From positions 248,001 through 312,000 of the forward strand of contig NC_009659.1 of assembly GCF_000013625.1 (NCBI RefSeq): a DNA stretch of 64,000 nucleotides. The letters run 5' to 3'. The notes under the pieces were generated by a model, which ran no database searches, had not been told where the DNA came from, and saw only the letters and a program-made list of their open reading frames with translations. This DNA comes from Janthinobacterium sp. Marseille. Its GTDB lineage: Bacteria > Pseudomonadota > Gammaproteobacteria > Burkholderiales > Burkholderiaceae_D. A program made the position numbers and the translations under genes. Of the stretch, positions 21,289-30,144 are shown piece by piece (position 1 is the stretch's first letter; every line of letters begins with the position of its first letter).

Positions 21289-21775
21289 GCCTGCATAAAA
21301 ATATGCATTAGCTTATTCGCTCCCTGCATCTCACGACGACAGTCCGTCTCATGCGATCGCGTCCCGCCATCAAGTCGCATTGGCAAACAACTATCCTGAC
21401 CCGGCAACCTTGCCCTAAGTCTTAAACAGCAAGCGTTTCATGGATTATTGCGTCCTGAAAACACTGGTACTCCTACGCACATTTAATGTTCCGGAAAATT
21501 CAACATGCGGAATTTAGATATGAAGGAAAGCGGATATAGAAGTGAAATTTTGTTGGTATTGAATCGGAAAACACGATGCTATTCTGGCCTCGCTGGGGAT
21601 ATGGCAGCGCATGCTTTTATCTGTAAACACAGATGACTGCACAGCGATAAGTACAGTGCAAAGCATACCAGCTAGTGCCATGTGCGTGCGTATCCCTCTA
21701 TTTCCACCACATACATTCAGTTATGAAGAACAGCGCGTTGACCGGACATATGTCCGCAACGCATGGAGAAATAAA
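21289..21775. other. Gene-free stretch before tonB
   Basis: About 490 bases with no convincing gene. The tonB frame stays open upstream to 21611 but the extension has no protein-like character. I found no clear Fur box, which argues against simple iron control of the tonB operon. Confidence 0.5.
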
Positions 21776-22393
21776 ATGGATTTCGCTTTAGACCGACAAC
21801 AGCAGTATTCAAACAAATCTATCGCCAGCATAGGCGTGACCGTGTTGCTGCACTTGCTAATTGGCTATGCATTGGTGACTGGCCTGGCACGTGATGTAAT
21901 CAATGTCATCAGCAAGCCGATAGAGACCCGCATCATTGAAGAAATCAAACTGCCGCCGCCGCCGCAGGTTAAGACACCACCCCCACCAAAGTTCGTCAAA
22001 CCGCCTCCAGCTTATGTTCCTCCACCTGAAGTGCAGGTCAATGTGCAGCCGCAGCCGAATGTGATTGCAGCTGTCAGTAGCGCTCCACCCGAGCCATACG
22101 TGCCGGCAACGCCGACACCTGCAGTCGCCAAAGTAGGCCTGGCTTGCCCGGACTCAACCCGTATCCGCCAGTCGCTGGAATATCCGCGCCAGGCGTTACA
22201 AAACAATATTTCCGGCAATGTGCTCGTGCAGTTTGTCGTCGGTACCAATGGCCAGTCACATGACTTCAGCCTGGTGCGTTCGGCACACCCGATATTGAAC
22301 AAGGCTGCGCTGGATGCTGCGCAACGCTTCAACTGCGTTGGCCAGGGGCGTGAAGTGGTAGTGCAGGTTCCGTTCGAATTCAAGGTGGAGTAG
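21776..22393 (+). CDS. tonB: TonB energy-transducing protein
   Basis: A 205-residue TonB. A short cytoplasmic N-terminus precedes one membrane helix (about residues 18-38). A proline-rich periplasmic linker (PPPPQVKTPPPPKFVKPPP) follows, then a C-terminal TonB domain of about 85 residues with LEYPRQALQNNISGNVLVQF and VVVQVPFEF. It couples the proton gradient, via ExbB-ExbD, to outer-membrane receptors. The start is the ATG at 21776 with GGAGA 8 bases upstream. The gene heads tonB-exbB-exbD-exbD. Three TonB-dependent receptors lie 20 kb downstream and are plausible clients. Confidence 0.93.
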   Translation: MDFALDRQQQYSNKSIASIGVTVLLHLLIGYALVTGLARDVINVISKPIETRIIEEIKLPPPPQVKTPPPPKFVKPPPAYVPPPEVQVNVQPQPNVIAAVSSAPPEPYVPATPTPAVAKVGLACPDSTRIRQSLEYPRQALQNNISGNVLVQFVVGTNGQSHDFSLVRSAHPILNKAALDAAQRFNCVGQGREVVVQVPFEFKVE

Positions 22394-22461
22394 GCGAGCA
22401 CATCGCCCTGCCGCCATCAATCATTCAGCATCGTGCTGTGCAATTTTTAATTGGAGAAATT

Positions 22462-23301
22462 ATGTTTAGCCGTAATCGTTTATCCGCAGTTGCCGTCGTC
22501 CTGGCAATTTTCTTCAGCGCTCCGGCTTTCGCAGCCGGCAGCACAGCAGCACCTGCCGTTGCCGCGGCACCTGCACTCGTCGCCGCGCAAGCCGTCTCCG
22601 CCGGCGCAGCAGCGCAGGCAGCAGAGCATGGCAAGGAAGCGAATCCATATGGCATTTCGGCTTTGTGGAACGGCAGTGATTTCGTCGCTAAGGGCACTTT
22701 GCTGATCCTCTTGCTATTCTCGATCGGTAGCTGGTACATCATCGTTGCGAAACTGCTGGCGCAACGTAAGTTGCACAAACAAGCCCGTGATACCGAGCGC
22801 ACCTTCTGGGATGCCGGTACCGTCCGCCAAGGACTGGACACGCTGGAAAGCGGCACGCCTTTCCACTTCATCGGTACGCTGGCATTGAAGGCAACCGAAC
22901 ATCACAGCGGCTTGCTGGCACATGTTGATTTCAATACCTGGGTGGTGCAATCACTACACAGTTCGGTGGATACCGTGAAAAACCGTTTGCAGGATGGCCT
23001 GGCATTCCTCGCCACCGTCGGATCCACTGCACCATTCGTCGGTTTGTTTGGTACCGTCTGGGGTATCTATCATGCGTTGACAGCGATCGGTCTGTCCGGC
23101 CAGGCATCCATCGATAAAGTGGCGGGTCCGGTTGGCGAAGCGCTGATCATGACTGCTATCGGCCTGGCGGTTGCGGTGCCTGCGGTGCTGGGCTACAACC
23201 TGCTGGTACGTCGTAACAAGGCAGCATTGGAAAAAGTGCAGGATTTCAGTTCCACCCTGCATGCTGTACTGCTCAGCTCCGCGCCATCCAAAGCGAGCTA
23301 G
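22462..23301 (+). CDS. exbB: ExbB-like proton channel subunit
   Basis: A 279-residue MotA/TolQ/ExbB protein. Residues 1-24 look like a cleavable signal peptide (ending PAFAA), followed by an alanine-rich periplasmic stretch; such long N-termini are common in this ExbB subgroup. Three membrane helices follow, and the conserved channel segment VGSTAPFVGLFGTVWGIYHA and GEALIMTAIGLAVAVPAV are present. Start at the ATG 22462, preceded by TTGGAGAAATT; an upstream ATG in frame has no ribosome-binding site. exbD begins 3 bases after the stop. Confidence 0.93.
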   Translation: MFSRNRLSAVAVVLAIFFSAPAFAAGSTAAPAVAAAPALVAAQAVSAGAAAQAAEHGKEANPYGISALWNGSDFVAKGTLLILLLFSIGSWYIIVAKLLAQRKLHKQARDTERTFWDAGTVRQGLDTLESGTPFHFIGTLALKATEHHSGLLAHVDFNTWVVQSLHSSVDTVKNRLQDGLAFLATVGSTAPFVGLFGTVWGIYHALTAIGLSGQASIDKVAGPVGEALIMTAIGLAVAVPAVLGYNLLVRRNKAALEKVQDFSSTLHAVLLSSAPSKAS

Positions 23302-23304
23302 ATC

Positions 23305-23733
23305 ATGGCGCTTATTTTTGGCAATGGCGGGGAAGAAGATAGTGTGGTGTCGGAAATCAATACCACGCCGCTGGTCGACGTGATGCTGGTCTTGCTGATT
23401 ATCTTCCTGATTACGATCCCGGTCGTCACCAATACGATAGCAGTGAATCTGCCGCACGAAGAAAACCATGTGCGCGAAACCAAGCCGGAAAACATCAATC
23501 TTTCGGTTGATAAGAACGGCAAGATTTACTGGGATCAGGAATCGATAGCAGGTGCCGAAGCACTAACCACGCGTCTGAAAACCGTCGCAGTGCAACAGCC
23601 GCAACCGGAGATCCAGATACGTGGCGATGGTGATGCGAAGTATGAAGCTATCGGTCGCGTGATCTTTGCCTGCCAGCGTGCCGGCATCGTCAAGATAGGC
23701 TTCATCACCGAGCCTGCGCCGCGCGGCGCATAA
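23305..23733 (+). CDS. exbD: ExbD-like biopolymer transport protein (first copy)
   Basis: A 142-residue ExbD/TolR protein with one N-terminal membrane helix carrying the essential aspartate (EINTTPLVDVMLVLLIIFLI) and a periplasmic domain. It begins 3 bases after exbB, so it is co-translated with it. With ExbB it forms the proton-driven motor energising TonB. A second, related exbD follows after 20 bases. Confidence 0.93.
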   Translation: MALIFGNGGEEDSVVSEINTTPLVDVMLVLLIIFLITIPVVTNTIAVNLPHEENHVRETKPENINLSVDKNGKIYWDQESIAGAEALTTRLKTVAVQQPQPEIQIRGDGDAKYEAIGRVIFACQRAGIVKIGFITEPAPRGA

Positions 23734-23753
23734 ATTCAAGTAAAGGATAAATC

Positions 23754-24185
23754 ATGGCTATGAGCGTAGGCTCCGGTAATGGCTCCGGCGAACCGGAAGT
23801 CATGTCGGAAATGAATACCACGCCGCTGATCGACGTGATGTTGGTATTGCTGATTATGCTGATCATTACAATCCCGATCCAGCTGCATAATGTAGAACTC
23901 AATTTGCCAGCCGGTAATCCACCACCACAAACGGTGATCCCGGAAGTGGTGCAGGTCGATATCAATGCGGCGGGAGTGGTAAGCTGGAATGGTGAAGCGA
24001 TCAATGATCGGGAAGTACTGGATAGCAAGCTGTCCGGTGCAGCAGCGCAGGATGTGCAACCTGAATTGCACTTGCGTGCGGATCGCAATGCGCCATACAA
24101 GGCAGTCGCAGCGGTACTGGCATCGGCGCAGCGATTGGGCGCGAACAAACTGGGTCTGGTCGGCAACGAACAATTTGCCCAATAG
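23754..24185 (+). CDS. exbD: ExbD-like biopolymer transport protein (second copy)
   Basis: A 143-residue ExbD/TolR paralogue with the same membrane segment and aspartate (EMNTTPLIDVMLVLLIMLII). The periplasmic domain differs clearly from the first copy, so this is an old duplication. Operons with two exbD genes are known in xanthomonads and betaproteobacteria, where the second copy can serve only certain substrates. Its role here is inferred. Confidence 0.92.
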   Translation: MAMSVGSGNGSGEPEVMSEMNTTPLIDVMLVLLIMLIITIPIQLHNVELNLPAGNPPPQTVIPEVVQVDINAAGVVSWNGEAINDREVLDSKLSGAAAQDVQPELHLRADRNAPYKAVAAVLASAQRLGANKLGLVGNEQFAQ

Positions 24186-24220
24186 ACTCTGGGACTATAC
24201 GGGAAGAAAGTACGATAACG

Positions 24221-24697
24221 ATGGCTGAAGTACTGAGTTTCAATAAGCTGGGAGGCAAGGCGGATATCTACGCGGAGTTGTTGCCGCAGATAGAAGCATT
24301 GCTGGCCGCGGAGCCTGACCTGATTGCCAATCAGGCCAACATCGCGGCCGTCCTGCATCAGGCATTCGGTTTTCACTGGGTAGGCTTTTATCGTGTGCAA
24401 AAAGACGAACTGGTGCTTGGACCTTTCCAGGGGCCGCTTGCCTGCACCCGCATAGCCAAGGGCAAGGGTGTGTGCGGTAGTGCCTGGCAACAAGCCGCGA
24501 CTATCGTGGTGCCGGATGTAGACCAGTTCCCCGGCCATATCGCCTGCAGCTCCTTGTCCCGTTCCGAAATCGTTGTTCCTTATTTCGACCGTAACGGCGA
24601 GGTTGCTGGCGTACTGGATGTTGATAGTGAATATCCGGATGCGTTTTCCGCCGTCGACCAGTTGTGGCTGGAGAAAATTGCCGCATTACTCAGCTAG
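24221..24697 (+). CDS. Free methionine-(R)-sulfoxide reductase (GAF domain)
   Basis: A 158-residue single GAF-domain enzyme that reduces free methionine-R-sulfoxide. The fRMsr signature GPFQGPLACTRIAKGKGVCGSA and VPDVDQFPGHIACSSLSRSEIVVP is complete, with the three catalytic cysteines Cys75, Cys85 and Cys109. It starts 35 bases after exbD on the same strand. Its presence at the edge of a sulfur-acquisition region fits methionine recycling, although the enzyme is widespread and may be here by chance. Confidence 0.93.
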   Translation: MAEVLSFNKLGGKADIYAELLPQIEALLAAEPDLIANQANIAAVLHQAFGFHWVGFYRVQKDELVLGPFQGPLACTRIAKGKGVCGSAWQQAATIVVPDVDQFPGHIACSSLSRSEIVVPYFDRNGEVAGVLDVDSEYPDAFSAVDQLWLEKIAALLS

Positions 24698-24837
24698 CAT
24701 TTACCTATAAACAGGGCGCGTAGCTTTTCATCTGCGTCCACGCCATCCATCGCATCACGCAGTACATACCGGACCGCATAGTCGCGCATCCGGCTATGCC
24801 TTGCGCGCATGCTTTTACTTCAGGAAGATTTATATCC

Positions 24838-25851
24838 ATGGGACTGAAAGATTATCGTAACTTCGGACGCACAGGCGTCAAGATTTCACCACTGACCTTG
24901 GGCTGCATGATGTTCGGCAACAAGACGGAGCTGGATGACACCGTGCGTATTATTGATCGCGCTATTGACGCCGGTATAAACATCATCGATACCGCCAATG
25001 TCTATGCGCGTGGGCGCAGCGAAGAATTCACAGGCGAAGCACTCAAGCGCAATGGAAAACGCAAGGATATCTTCCTCGCATCCAAAGTCCATCTGCCCAT
25101 GCATGATACCGATGGCAATCTGCGTGGAAGCTCGCGTCGTCATATCATCCAGCAAGTGGAAGACAGCCTGCGTCGCCTGCAAACAGACTATCTCGATCTC
25201 TATCAGATACACAGGCCGGAACCGACCACGGCGATAGATGAAACGCTGCGTGCGCTGGATGACCTGGTGAAGTCGGGCAAGGTGCGCTATATCGGCTCGA
25301 CGACTTTCGCAGGCTGGCAGGTAGTCGAAGCGCTATGGGCCAGCAAGGAGCTGGGGCTGAACCGATTTGTATCGGAACAGCCACCGTATAACCTGCTGGA
25401 CAGACGCATAGAACGTGAGCTATTACCCGTGGCGGAAACCTTCGGGCTGGCGGTGATCCCGTGGAGTCCGATAGGCGGCGGCCTGTTGTCCGGCAAATAT
25501 CGCAAGGGCCAGCCTTTGCCTCTGGATTCGCGTTACACCAATCCCAATCCTATGCAGGCGCGACGCTTTGTCGACCGGGTGTTTGATGTGATTGAGCCCT
25601 TGTCTGAATTGGCAGCAGAAAAAGGTGTGCCATTGTCGCAGCTGGCACTGGCCTGGGTTGCGCAGCAGCGTGGCGTCACCAGCGCCATCACCGGGCCACG
25701 CACGCTGGAGCAACTGGAAGATGCATTGCAAGCGATAGAGGTGAAATTGACTCCGGAAGACCTGCAACGCATCGATGCCATCATCCCGCCGGGCACGCAT
25801 GTAGGCCCGTTCTATGAAGCCAACTTCGGTGCGAGTGCTTACCGCTGGTAA
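24838..25851 (+). CDS. Aldo/keto reductase (first copy)
   Basis: A 337-residue NADPH-dependent aldo/keto reductase with the TIM-barrel motifs NIIDTANVYARGRSEE (catalytic Asp and Tyr), a lysine in FLASKVHLPM and the histidine in YQIHRPEP. It resembles the YajO/MocA-type group. The start is the ATG at 24838 after CAGGAAG; an ATG 14 codons upstream is in frame but less supported. A second reductase lies at 29014, and between them are an LLM monooxygenase and an SfnB-like gene. This suggests carbonyl products of desulfurisation as substrates, by context only. Confidence 0.88.
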   Translation: MGLKDYRNFGRTGVKISPLTLGCMMFGNKTELDDTVRIIDRAIDAGINIIDTANVYARGRSEEFTGEALKRNGKRKDIFLASKVHLPMHDTDGNLRGSSRRHIIQQVEDSLRRLQTDYLDLYQIHRPEPTTAIDETLRALDDLVKSGKVRYIGSTTFAGWQVVEALWASKELGLNRFVSEQPPYNLLDRRIERELLPVAETFGLAVIPWSPIGGGLLSGKYRKGQPLPLDSRYTNPNPMQARRFVDRVFDVIEPLSELAAEKGVPLSQLALAWVAQQRGVTSAITGPRTLEQLEDALQAIEVKLTPEDLQRIDAIIPPGTHVGPFYEANFGASAYRW

Positions 25852-26205
25852 TGACAGTCAGTTATGTGCGGTGCGTGTAGCCAGCCTGCATGCATCGCCT
25901 GATACGCCCTTCGTCCTATCCACATATACAGCTAAGCATTGCAGCATGCCGGTATGAACTCCGAACCAAAGCAGAATATTGAAATGAAATTTGCTTGGTT
26001 CTTTAGCGGGCAATGAATTGATATTGTTCTCTGGTCGGACTGCTTAAGCCTCGCTATCACCAGCGATCCCGCTGCGTGATCGACGACAGAATAACCATCC
26101 CAGAAGTCCTTTGCCGGTTTGCCGTATGTATGACGGTGCGCCGCTGCTATGGCTTTTTCACACACTAACAATTGTAGTCATCCATCAGAGAATCCGGAAT
26201 CAAGT
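25852..26205. other. Gene-free stretch before the LLM monooxygenase gene
   Basis: About 350 bases with no supported gene. The short minus-strand frame here lacks protein-like features. A promoter for the following operon is expected; a T-rich stretch near 26005-26035 is a possible regulator site, but no confident motif is seen. Confidence 0.45.
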
Positions 26206-27588
26206 ATGAGCAAGAAGATACGCCTGAATGCTTTCAATATGAATTGTGTAGGCCATATACATCACGGCCTGTGGAAGCATCCGCGCGATAACTCCAGCGA
26301 TTACACCAAGCCGGAGTACTGGACTGAGCTGGCCAAGTTGCTGGAGCGTGGTTTGTTTGATGGTCTCTTCCTGGCCGATATTGTCGGTGTCTACGATGTG
26401 CTTGGCGACGGCATAGAAGCGACCGCACGTGAAGCGGTGCAGCTTCCGGTTAACGATCCGCTGTATGTCGTGCCGCTAATGGCGCAAGCGACGAAACACC
26501 TGGGTTTTGGCGTGACTTGCAATCTCACGTATGAGCAGCCTTATCTGTTCGCGCGTCGTCTCGCTACGCTGGATCATTTGAGTAATGGTCGCGTCGGCTG
26601 GAACATCGTTACCGGTTACCTTGATAGCGCTGCCCGGGCTATGGGGCTGAAACAACAAATAGACCATGATGATCGCTATGAACGCGGCGATGACTTCATG
26701 GAAGTGTTTTACAAACTGCTGGAAGGAAGCTGGGAAGATGATGCCGTCGTGCGCGACAAAGTTCGTGGCATGTATGCAGATCCGAAGAAGATACATCGCA
26801 TCCATCATGACGGTCCTTACTACAAGGTCGATGGCGTCTACAACCTGACCGAACCTTCGCTGCAGCGTACACCAGTGTTGTATCAGGCGGGTGCCTCACA
26901 ACGTGGCAATGAATTCGCCGCCAAACATGCCGAGTGCGTCTTCACTGGTGCACCGAATCGTGAGTTGCTGGCTAAAGGGATTGCAAATATACGCCGCCTG
27001 GCGGTTGATGCCGGTCGGCAGCCGAATGACATCCTGGTCTTCTCCGGCCTCACCGTCGTGGTCGATAGCAATGAAAAAGCCGCACGTGAGAAGTATGAAG
27101 ACTACAAACAATACGCCAGTGCGGAAGGTTCGCTCGCACATATGGCTAGTGGTCAAAGTATAGATCTCGAGAAATTCGAGCTGGACGAAGAGATCACGCC
27201 GGAGAAACTGGAAGCGCTGTATCCGGGACGCCTGAAGCGAGTTGGCAGTGCACGTGGTCGTAACTTCCTGGAAGGAACAACACGCCGCAAGCTGCTGCAA
27301 AGCCGCGGCTTCGGCGCGCAGAATTCGGCGATAGTCGGTACGCCTTCACAAGTCGCTGACGAGATCGCCAAATACGTGGAAGAAACCGATGTCGACGGTT
27401 TCAACCTGACACGTACCGTCGCACCGGAAACTTACCGCGACTTCATCGACCTGGTCATTCCCGAATTGCAAAACCGCGGCCTGTATAAGGAAGCGTATGA
27501 AGAAGGCAGCCTGCGCCAGAAGCTGTTTGGCCGTGGCGCCAAGCTGCCGGATAGCCATACCGCTGCCCAGTACCGGACTTGGAAGTAA
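26206..27588 (+). CDS. LLM-class flavin-dependent monooxygenase (NtaA/SnaA/DszA type, first copy)
   Basis: A 460-residue bacterial-luciferase-like monooxygenase of the NtaA/SnaA/SoxA(DszA) subgroup. Typical segments are LERGLFDGLFLADIVGVYDV, LSNGRVGWNIVTGYLDSAARAMG, YKLLEGSWEDDAV, VLYQAGASQRGNEFAAKHAECVFTG and the C-terminal DVDGFNLTRTVAPETYRDF. Such enzymes use FMNH2 and O2 to cleave C-S or C-N bonds and need a separate flavin reductase, which is not encoded nearby. The start is the ATG giving MSKKIRLNAF, 4 bases after CCGGAATC. An SfnB-like gene follows after 45 bases, a common pairing in sulfur scavenging. Confidence 0.92.
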   Translation: MSKKIRLNAFNMNCVGHIHHGLWKHPRDNSSDYTKPEYWTELAKLLERGLFDGLFLADIVGVYDVLGDGIEATAREAVQLPVNDPLYVVPLMAQATKHLGFGVTCNLTYEQPYLFARRLATLDHLSNGRVGWNIVTGYLDSAARAMGLKQQIDHDDRYERGDDFMEVFYKLLEGSWEDDAVVRDKVRGMYADPKKIHRIHHDGPYYKVDGVYNLTEPSLQRTPVLYQAGASQRGNEFAAKHAECVFTGAPNRELLAKGIANIRRLAVDAGRQPNDILVFSGLTVVVDSNEKAAREKYEDYKQYASAEGSLAHMASGQSIDLEKFELDEEITPEKLEALYPGRLKRVGSARGRNFLEGTTRRKLLQSRGFGAQNSAIVGTPSQVADEIAKYVEETDVDGFNLTRTVAPETYRDFIDLVIPELQNRGLYKEAYEEGSLRQKLFGRGAKLPDSHTAAQYRTWK

Positions 27589-27633
27589 ACACAGGCGACT
27601 GAACGCCATTCTTAGCGCTACAAGGAGTATCGT

Positions 27634-28947
27634 ATGAGTACATCAAACACATTGCAGTACGCCGACCACGGCGAAGTCCGACTGATCCGCAGCGATGAAG
27701 AAGCGCTGGCGACAGCGCAAGTACTCGCGGATGAATTTGCGCAGGAAGCATCCGTGCGTGATCGTGAACGACGCCTGCCTTTTGCCGAGTTGAAAAAAAT
27801 CACGCAAAGCGGACTGTGGGGAATTACCGTACCGAAAGAGCATGGCGGTGCGGGTGTGTCCTACGTCACCCTGGCGCAAATCTTTGCGATATTCTCCAGG
27901 GCGGATGGCTCTATCGGGCAGATCCCGCAGAATCACTACTTCGTGATCGAGCTAATACGTGAGCACGGCACCGAAGAACAAAAGAAATTCTTTTTCGAGC
28001 GCATACTGGCCGGAGATCACTTTGGTAATGCGCTGGTAGAACTGAATGCGAAAAAACCGGAAGACCGCAAGGTCAGCCTGTTTGCAGATGGCGACGAACA
28101 CTACCGTGCTACCGTGCGTAAATACTATGCAACCGGCTCACTGTATGCAGACTGGATACCGACGGCGCTGAACAGCGAAGACAAGGAAGAGCATCACCTT
28201 GCATTCTTTTCACGCCACGCAGAAGGTTTGACGATTATCGATGATTGGGCCGGACTCGGGCAGCGTACTACCGCCAGCGGCAGTGTGATCCTGGACAATG
28301 CACGCATAGCAAAGAATCTAGTTGTTTCTCATCGTGAGAAAAAAGAACACGTATCGCCGGTCGGCCCTACCGGGCAGATCATGCATGCAGCGATCGATAC
28401 CGGTATAGCCCGCGCTGCATTCGAAGCGACGATCGCCTTTATTCGCGGGCGTAATCCGAAGAAGCCGGATGCCGCACCAGACGCATCGTGGGAAGAAGAT
28501 CAATTGACGATACGCGAAATAGGCGATCTGTCGGTCGCCCTGCATGGCGCTGAAGCTTTGCTCGAGCGTGCCGGCAGGATTATTGATCATGCCTATGTGA
28601 CAGGTCTGCAAACGGACTGGACCAAGGCATCCATCGCGGTGTCCGAGGTGCGTGCAGCCAGCACCCATGCAGCATTGTTGATTACCAATAAACTGTTTGA
28701 ATTCTCCGGTACGCAAGCCACCGCCAGCAAACACAACCTGGATCGATACTGGCGCGATGCGCGTACGCACACATTGCACGATCCGGTGCGCTGGCGTTTG
28801 TACGATGTAGGCAACTATTATCTGAACGACAAAGTGCCGCTGCGTCGACGCTTTAACCAGATAGAGAAAAAGGCTGAAGAGAAAGCAACAGATGTCGTCG
28901 CTGATGCGAATGCGGCGACGAAAAATGAAGCACTGGCCAGTGCCTGA
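27634..28947 (+). CDS. SfnB/DszC-like flavin oxidoreductase, acyl-CoA dehydrogenase fold (first copy)
   Basis: A 437-residue protein with the acyl-CoA dehydrogenase fold but of the SfnB/DszC subgroup. It shows YADWIPTAL, IIDDWAGLGQRTTASGSVILDNARI and a C-terminal GTQATASKHNLDRYWRDARTHTLHDPVRWRLYDVGNYYL; the RYWRDARTHTLHDP block marks this subgroup of FMNH2-dependent enzymes. SfnB is tied to dimethyl sulfone use, DszC to dibenzothiophene oxidation. The C-terminus has an extra Lys/Glu/Ala-rich tail of about 30 residues. It follows the LLM monooxygenase and precedes a reductase gene. The substrate is not predictable. Confidence 0.9.
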   Translation: MSTSNTLQYADHGEVRLIRSDEEALATAQVLADEFAQEASVRDRERRLPFAELKKITQSGLWGITVPKEHGGAGVSYVTLAQIFAIFSRADGSIGQIPQNHYFVIELIREHGTEEQKKFFFERILAGDHFGNALVELNAKKPEDRKVSLFADGDEHYRATVRKYYATGSLYADWIPTALNSEDKEEHHLAFFSRHAEGLTIIDDWAGLGQRTTASGSVILDNARIAKNLVVSHREKKEHVSPVGPTGQIMHAAIDTGIARAAFEATIAFIRGRNPKKPDAAPDASWEEDQLTIREIGDLSVALHGAEALLERAGRIIDHAYVTGLQTDWTKASIAVSEVRAASTHAALLITNKLFEFSGTQATASKHNLDRYWRDARTHTLHDPVRWRLYDVGNYYLNDKVPLRRRFNQIEKKAEEKATDVVADANAATKNEALASA

Positions 28948-29013
28948 TGGTTGAGCAAGACATCAGGTGCCGGTTCTTACCAACCTGATGGAAAGCAAAT
29001 AAAGAGGTGTGAG

Positions 29014-30027
29014 ATGCAATACGAAAATTTGGGAAAAAGCGGTCTGAAGGTATCGCGGTTGTGCCTGGGCACCATGATGTTTGGCGGTGCGAGTGACGAA
29101 CAAACCTCGCATCAAATTATTCAGCATGCACATGAGCACGGTATCAACTTCATCGATACCGCAGATATCTACACTGGCGGGGAATCGGAACGCGTGGTCG
29201 GCAAGGGTATCGCCGCGCAGCGTGATAAGTGGGTGTTGGCAACCAAGGTCGGTAATGGTTCCGATAAATGGCCGAATGAAAAAGGCTTGTCCCGGCGTCG
29301 CATCATCCAGGCAGTAGAGCAAAGCCTGCAGCGCCTGGGTACCGATTACATCGATATCTACTATCTGCACAGACCTGATCCGGCCACGCCTTTACACGAA
29401 ACTGTACGCGCACTGGGTGACCTGATCGCACAGGGGAAGATACGCTACTTCGGCCTGTCCAACTTCAGTGCGTGGCAGCTGGCTGAAGTAGTGCACCTGA
29501 GCAAGGAGTTGGGGGTGGCACCGCCTATCGTCTCGCAACCGTATTACAACGCAGCGAATCGCATGCCGGAAGTAGAGCATCTGCCAGCCTGTCATTTTCA
29601 CGGACTGGGCGTGGTGTCATACAGTCCGCTGGCACGTGGCGTACTGACTGGCAAGTACCTGCCGGGCAATGAGCCGGATCAAAACAGCCGGGTCGGACGC
29701 GGCGATAAGCGCGCACTGCAAACCGAGTGGCGCCCGGAATCGATCGCCTTGGCGCAAGCACTGCAAGAACACGCGCAGGTACATGGCACGACCAATATTG
29801 AGCTGGCACTGGCCTGGGTCCTCAACAATCGCTTGGTGACATCTGTCATAGGTGGGCCGCGTACCTTTGAGCAGTGGCAAGCCTACCTGAATGGTTTGAA
29901 CTATCACTTCACGCCGGAAGACGAGGCTTTGTTTGATCGCCTGGTGCCGCCTGGTCATCCAAGCACGCCCGGTTACACCGACCCGGAGTATCCGGTCATC
30001 GGTCGCGTCCCGCGCAATGCGCTTTGA
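29014..30027 (+). CDS. Aldo/keto reductase (second copy)
   Basis: A 337-residue aldo/keto reductase with NFIDTADIYTGGESE, a catalytic lysine in VLATKVGNG and histidine in YYLHRPDP. It is related to, but clearly diverged from, the reductase at 24838. The start is the ATG at 29014 after GAGGTGTGAG; the open frame extends 21 codons upstream without a ribosome-binding site. It lies 66 bases after the SfnB-like gene on the same strand and probably belongs to that operon. Confidence 0.88.
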   Translation: MQYENLGKSGLKVSRLCLGTMMFGGASDEQTSHQIIQHAHEHGINFIDTADIYTGGESERVVGKGIAAQRDKWVLATKVGNGSDKWPNEKGLSRRRIIQAVEQSLQRLGTDYIDIYYLHRPDPATPLHETVRALGDLIAQGKIRYFGLSNFSAWQLAEVVHLSKELGVAPPIVSQPYYNAANRMPEVEHLPACHFHGLGVVSYSPLARGVLTGKYLPGNEPDQNSRVGRGDKRALQTEWRPESIALAQALQEHAQVHGTTNIELALAWVLNNRLVTSVIGGPRTFEQWQAYLNGLNYHFTPEDEALFDRLVPPGHPSTPGYTDPEYPVIGRVPRNAL

Positions 30028-30144
30028 TCTTTCCTGTAACGGGATTCCCGGCAGAAATCTCGGCAGAATACGCAGCAGGGTTGCATAACAGCAGTACCAG
30101 ACAGTTAATTTTTTGAGTGACACTATTTTGTGGATAGCCGTTCT

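Noticed and set aside
21490..21775. Fur box upstream of tonB
   Set aside because: The A/T-rich stretch has no convincing 19-base GATAATGATAATCATTATC-like match.
25932..26171. 79-codon minus-strand frame in the gap before the first LLM gene
   Set aside because: No motif, no ribosome-binding site and odd composition; it ends in likely promoter DNA.
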